DNA of 64,000 nt, from assembly GCA_013398055.1 (NCBI GenBank), contig VZRS01009659.1:62001-126000 (forward strand). The letters are read 5' to 3'. Below are positions 1 to 64,000 of the stretch, in pieces (position 1 is the first letter of the stretch; each line of letters starts with the position of its first letter). The notes below the pieces were generated by a model. It saw nothing but the letters and a program-made list of their open reading frames with translations. It was not told the origin of the DNA and made no database searches. Position numbers and translations under genes: made by a program. Source of the stretch: Ifrita kowaldi (taxonomy: Eukaryota > Chordata > Aves > Passeriformes > Cinclosomatidae).

Positions 1-63642
<63,642 letters not shown>

Positions 63643-64000
63643 CTAAAAAGAGAACAAGAGGTGTTGGAGAGATGGTGAGTCCAAGCCATCCAGGGCTATA
63701 AAAGCCATCCAACACCAGATATGAAAAGCAACACAGCAATATTTCATCCCTTTGTAAAACTGCAGAACAGTTTTCACATATCCAAATTCCCAATTCCCCC
63801 GTGTGTACAGGATATAGCTCCTCTGACCTACTGTGGAACTGCTTATCTTATTTCAAATATATCTGTGCTTCATGAAAGCATAGCTGCTGCTGCTGCTGGG
63901 AAAAGCTTATTTCACAGCAACAGTTTTATCTGATTTGTGCCCCAGTTTCTGAGAACATGTTTCTGTGGGGAGAAAGAAAAAACTCCATGTTTATCCAAGC
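63643..64000 (-). other. COP1: COP1 intron before window exon 1 (partial)
   Basis: 358 bases of intron at the right edge, ending at the acceptor of window exon 1. It has a (GCT)5 trinucleotide repeat on the plus strand at 63883-63897, read as (AGC)5 in the COP1 transcript, and nothing else notable. The preceding exon lies outside the window. Confidence 0.8.
63883..63897. repeat. (GCT)5 trinucleotide repeat
   Basis: Five perfect GCT units on the plus strand, read as AGC in the COP1 pre-mRNA. It is intronic and short. Confidence 0.85.

Overview
The window is nuclear DNA from a vertebrate, most likely a bird and probably a songbird. The evidence is an exon-intron gene with standard GT-AG introns, several 3' ends of CR1 LINE retrotransposons (the dominant avian interspersed repeat), no mammalian SINEs and fairly compact introns. 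No bacterial-type gene or operon and no CRISPR array is present.

One gene occupies the whole window: COP1 (RFWD2), the RING/coiled-coil/WD40 E3 ubiquitin ligase subunit, read on the minus strand. Eleven consecutive coding exons are visible from 63642 down to 6398. They total 1,087 coding bases (362 codons plus one base) and join in frame without a break. From my memory of the human protein (about 731 residues) they match roughly residues 215-576: the end of the RING-to-coiled-coil segment, the coiled coil, the Ser/Pro-rich linker and the first WD repeats. The RING exons lie upstream (above 64000) and the last WD exons lie downstream (below 1). Neither the first nor the last exon of the gene is here.

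Layout from the 5' side of the gene: exon 1 of the window at 63.5-63.6 kb, exon 2 at 61.5 kb, exon 3 at 52.5 kb, exon 4 at 50.6 kb, exon 5 at 45.5 kb, exon 6 at 41.9 kb, exon 7 at 38.3 kb, exon 8 at 23.2 kb, exon 9 at 15.2 kb, exon 10 at 13.3 kb, exon 11 at 6.4 kb. Between them lie introns of 1.8 to 15 kb. These hold CR1 fragments in both orientations, poly-A tracts, microsatellites, one 29-base assembly gap, a GC-rich patch with a TATA motif, and a small plus-strand ORF near 60.9 kb with a splice-acceptor-like leader and a signal-peptide-like start that may come from an endogenous retrovirus.

The most interesting structural signal is a pair of near-identical inverted CR1 copies (12.2 kb and 18.2 kb) that bracket exons 9 and 10. 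In the pre-mRNA they could pair and favour back-splicing or skipping of those WD40 exons. A perfect 12-bp hairpin near exon 1, a cluster of non-consensus 5' splice sites in the WD40 half, and a conserved Ser-Gln phosphorylation site in exon 7 are also noted.
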